Origin: an uncultured Clostridia bacterium
GTDB taxonomy: Bacteria; Bacillota; Clostridia; Oscillospirales; Oscillospiraceae
Length of the DNA: 5,538 nt
Assembly: GCA_946006895.1 (NCBI GenBank)
Contig: CAMFZO010000106.1
Span: forward strand, 1-5,538
Direction: 5' to 3'
Both the position numbers and the translations under genes were made by a program. Positions 4,959 through 5,538 of this stretch are shown here, in pieces (positions within the stretch are counted from its first letter, which is position 1; each line of letters begins with the position of its first letter). Below the pieces are notes generated by a model, which saw only the letters and a list, made by a program, of their open reading frames with translations, did no database searches and was not told the origin of the DNA.

Positions 4959-5538
4959 TCAAAAACATTTTTCCATCCGCTTTTTGCGGCAGGATTCCAC
5001 CTTGCCGCAGTGATAGCACAGCTCGTTTTCGCAGACGCCGCGCTCAAAGAAGGTGACGATATTCTGCACCGTGGTCTGGGCGATGTTGCCGAGGGCTTCC
5101 TCCGTCAGGAAGGCCTGGTGGGAGGTGAGCAGGACGTTGGGCATGGAGATCAGCCGCGCCAGGGTGTCGTCTTCCACGATGTGGCCGGAGAAGTCTTCAA
5201 AGAAGATGTCCGACTCCTCCTCATAGACATCCAGACAGGCGGCGCCGACCTTGCGGGACTTGATGCCCTCCAGCAGGGCCTCGGCATCAATGAGCGCGCC
5301 GCGGGAGGTGTTGAGCAGGTAGACGCCCTTTTTCATCTTTTCAATGGCGGCAGCGTCGATGATGTGATAGGTCTCCTCCGTCAGAGGGCAGTGCAGGGAG
5401 ATGATGTCGCTGCGGCGGAACAGCTCGTCCAGACTGACATAGTTGTAATCGGCGTCCTGGACGGGGTACTTGTCGTAGGCCAGCACGTGCATCCCGAAGC
5501 CACGGCAGATGTCAATGAACACCCGGCCGATCTTGCCC
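4959..5538 (-). CDS. ldhA: D-lactate dehydrogenase-type 2-hydroxyacid dehydrogenase, 5' end cut by window edge
   Basis: C-terminal 192 residues of an NAD-dependent D-2-hydroxyacid dehydrogenase, most like the fermentative D-lactate dehydrogenase LdhA, which reduces pyruvate to D-lactate and regenerates NAD+ in the cytoplasm. The frame runs to the window edge; the first visible residues GKIGR are part of the GxGxxG NAD-binding loop. An Asp in AYDKYP fits NAD rather than NADP preference. Further marks are SLHCPLTEETYHII, NTSRGALID with the substrate-binding Arg, DVYEEE with the catalytic-pair Glu, FFEDFS, and TSHQAFLTEEAL with the catalytic His. The family is usually about 330 residues, so roughly 140 N-terminal residues are missing. 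After NEL, where E. coli LdhA nearly ends, there is a tail with four cysteines (CYHCGKVESCRKKRMEKCF). The internal GTG at 5522 is not the start, because the NAD-binding motif continues upstream. The gene has its own terminator, so it is a transcription unit separate from the transporter. Other 2-hydroxyacid substrates (for example 2-hydroxyisocaproate) remain possible. Confidence 0.9.
   Translation of the reverse strand, partial: GKIGRVFIDICRGFGMHVLAYDKYPVQDADYNYVSLDELFRRSDIISLHCPLTEETYHIIDAAAIEKMKKGVYLLNTSRGALIDAEALLEGIKSRKVGAACLDVYEEESDIFFEDFSGHIVEDDTLARLISMPNVLLTSHQAFLTEEALGNIAQTTVQNIVTFFERGVCENELCYHCGKVESCRKKRMEKCF

Noticed and set aside
1..5538. CRISPR array, tRNA or rRNA gene, insertion sequence, phage or toxin-antitoxin genes
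   Set aside because: No spaced direct repeats, cloverleaf-like sequences, transposase motifs or paired small toxin/antitoxin genes were seen on reading both strands.

Overview
The window looks like chromosomal DNA of a fairly GC-rich, anaerobic Firmicute of the class Clostridia, probably a gut Oscillospirales/Ruminococcaceae-type bacterium. This is inferred from protein flavour (a clostridial-type tyrosyl-tRNA synthetase tail, a fermentative D-lactate dehydrogenase, a small clostridial protein of unknown function), strong GGAGG ribosome binding sites and compact minus-strand gene packing. The first 45 bases are not biological. They are the end of the Illumina P7 oligo, an 8-base i7 index and the full Nextera read-2 transposase adapter, so this is the untrimmed end of an assembled contig.

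Layout: (1) 1-45, library adapter. (2) 46-279, plus strand, the last 77 codons of tyrS (S4 RNA-binding domain). (3) 294-350, a strong hairpin serving as a bidirectional terminator between tyrS and the convergent minus-strand genes. (4) 349-618, minus, an 89-residue protein of unknown function with one C-terminal membrane segment. (5) 648-687, minus, an intrinsic terminator or attenuator directly upstream of that small gene. (6) 702-1370, minus, an ABC transporter ATPase of the LolD/MacB/FtsE type. (7) 1385-4828, minus, a 1147-residue FtsX-type permease built of two FtsX modules in one chain. (8) 4829-4958, an intergenic region holding a consensus promoter (TTGACA-17-TATAAT), a small inverted repeat just upstream of it, and the terminator of the next gene. 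(9) 4959-5538, minus, the C-terminal part of a D-lactate dehydrogenase-type 2-hydroxyacid dehydrogenase, cut by the window edge.

The permease and ATPase form a two-gene operon with its own strong promoter. Together they should make a type VII (MacB/FtsX-like) transporter in which the single permease chain supplies both transmembrane halves. No substrate-binding protein, membrane-fusion protein or two-component system is present, so the substrate is unknown. Start codons of three genes were moved from the longest open frame to positions with properly spaced ribosome binding sites. For the permease this matters most, because the longer frame begins inside its own -35 box.

No CRISPR array, RNA gene, insertion sequence or phage gene was seen. 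The most unusual points are the two-module permease with large, different, cysteine-containing extracytoplasmic domains, the cysteine-rich tail on the dehydrogenase, and the hairpin insulating the small membrane protein gene. I do not see a clearly new multi-gene system.
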